A stretch of 64,000 nt of DNA from Symbiodinium natans (taxonomy: Eukaryota > Sar > Dinophyceae > Suessiales > Symbiodiniaceae). Each line of letters starts with the position of its first letter. Position 1 is the first letter of the stretch. The notes under the pieces are model-generated. The model was not told the origin of the DNA. It was given only the letters and a program-made list of their open reading frames with translations, and ran no database searches. Positions 63,139 through 64,000 of this stretch are shown here, in pieces. The translations under genes were made by a program, and so were the position numbers. The DNA is taken from positions 559,972-623,971 of the forward strand of contig CAJNDS010001112.1 of NCBI GenBank assembly GCA_905221605.1, read 5' to 3'.

Positions 63139-63332
63139 GGTGAGTCTGTCCTTCTGTGATACTTGTGATGGAGTTGTTTGTCCGTCACTTGGGGTCTGCA
63201 CTTCAGAGATCCTATATTGGCATTGCTCTTATAGGATACTTGGGGTCCTTACGCGGTCCCTCCTGAACTTCACCCCATGTATGTGCATCATCCTTACACA
63301 CCTGGGCCCCACGCCGCTACATGTGATTATCT

Positions 63333-63427
63333 TAGTTGCTGAGTTCATAAGCCCCCCCAAAAGTGCACACTGTCAGTTCTTTAGGGAATTATAGTATACC
63401 AAAACGTGTAAGATGTGTGCTACTAAG
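63333..63427 (+). mobile_element. MITE-like family D, copy 4
   Basis: TAGTTGCTGAGTTCATAAGC to GTGTGCTACTAAG with AAAGTGCACACT inside. Confidence 0.7.
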
Positions 63428-63581
63428 TTTTAAGGTTCTTAAAACAGGGGGGGGGGGGTGTGCAGGGGGTCTCTGACCCAAGGTTCCCCATATACTCCCC
63501 ACCTAAGCTTCCCTAGGTACCTACCCCACTTTAACCGCCTCCCCTAAGAACCCCGTAATCCTAAAAGTTTACAACGTCGAG

Positions 63582-63791
63582 TGGTGTTCCCTCTTATACG
63601 AACAGTCCATCATAGGGATTTCTCAGATCTTCCAAAACCTATTCCGTTAAGGAGCATACCCTAATTTATACCAAGGATCATTATTATGAACTAGGGTATG
63701 CTCCTGAATTAAATAGGTTTTGGAAGATCTGGGTATAATAGGGGGCACCATAATCCCTATAAGGACAGTTAGTATAAGGGGAACATCCCAA
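63582..63791 (+). mobile_element. MITE-like family C, copy 6, host of a nested family B
   Basis: GTGTTCCCTCTTATACGAAC to GTATAAGGGGAACATCCCA. The central part is replaced by a complete family B element (63624-63731). Confidence 0.75.
63624..63731 (+). mobile_element. MITE-like family B, copy 5, nested
   Basis: CAGATCTTCCAAAACCTATT to AATAGGTTTTGGAAGATCTG, a near-perfect 108-base palindrome. Confidence 0.8.
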
Positions 63792-63945
63792 GTGATGTGC
63801 CACATGTGCACACACACACACCCACACCCTGCCAGTCTCTTTCCGAGCCGCCGCATTTAGACAAGGACAACACATTCCCACCTAATTTCCTAAGCCCCCT
63901 CGGAACGATTCCAAGCAAGTCTCAAACAAAAACACAAACCCAAAC

Positions 63946-63970
63946 CCTAAACCCTAAACCCTAAACCTTA
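63946..63970 (-). repeat. Short CCCTAAA array
   Basis: Three and a half units near the window end. Confidence 0.85.
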
Positions 63971-64000
63971 CACCGCCGAGAAGCAGGCACGAATGCTCTG

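Overview
The window looks like nuclear DNA of a dinoflagellate, most likely a Symbiodiniaceae-like alga. This is inferred, not proved. The plant/dinoflagellate telomere heptamer TTTAGGG is present in dozens of short interstitial arrays in both orientations. The recognisable genes carry a P-rich/CCCH-like zinc finger ending in CHLC that I know as common in dinoflagellate proteomes. Introns use GT, GC and possibly other donors. The long retroelement has a RanBP2-type finger protein beside an AP-endonuclease/reverse transcriptase. The window starts with G-strand repeats (TTTAGGG reading inward), so it is not itself a left chromosome end. No rRNA, tRNA, CRISPR or spliced-leader gene was seen.

Layout. 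Bases 1-36800 are a mosaic: a telomere-like array about every 200-500 bases, separated by 50-400 base unique blocks and about eight families of 90-160 base palindromic (MITE-like) elements. Only a few unique blocks can be called as exons. Bases 36804-48503 are one minus-strand non-LTR retroelement of about 11.7 kb. It has a Gag-like ORF1 with a zinc finger and coiled coil, a long ORF2 with duplicated unknown modules and an RNase H, and an ORF3 with endonuclease, reverse transcriptase and C2H2 fingers. A copy of the same telomeric 9-mer flanks each end. Bases 48504-64000 return to the mosaic. They hold two minus-strand genes for zinc-finger paralogues (about 53.8-56.9 kb and 61.9-62.95 kb) and a C-terminal exon of a membrane protein (59.8-60.0 kb).

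The most interesting signal is that the palindromic elements sit exactly where introns must be. At 62.0-62.4 kb a 378-base insertion flanked by a GTGC duplication splits a zinc finger. Removing it as a GT-AG intron restores the C..G..C..CHLC spacing in frame. At 56.37-56.48 kb a different family forms a 105-base GC-AG intron flanked by a GCT duplication, again in frame. At 28.0-28.2 kb and 11.65-11.75 kb two more families form plausible GT-AG introns. These behave as introner elements (intron-creating transposons). Several telomere-like arrays are also bounded by short direct duplications of unique sequence, best at 33167-33232 (14 bp, perfect), so the arrays themselves look inserted. Because 7-base arrays of three or more units carry a stop in all frames of both strands, they must be intronic or terminal wherever they meet exons. 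The tail GFRV-stop seen on many reading frames is simply translated array.
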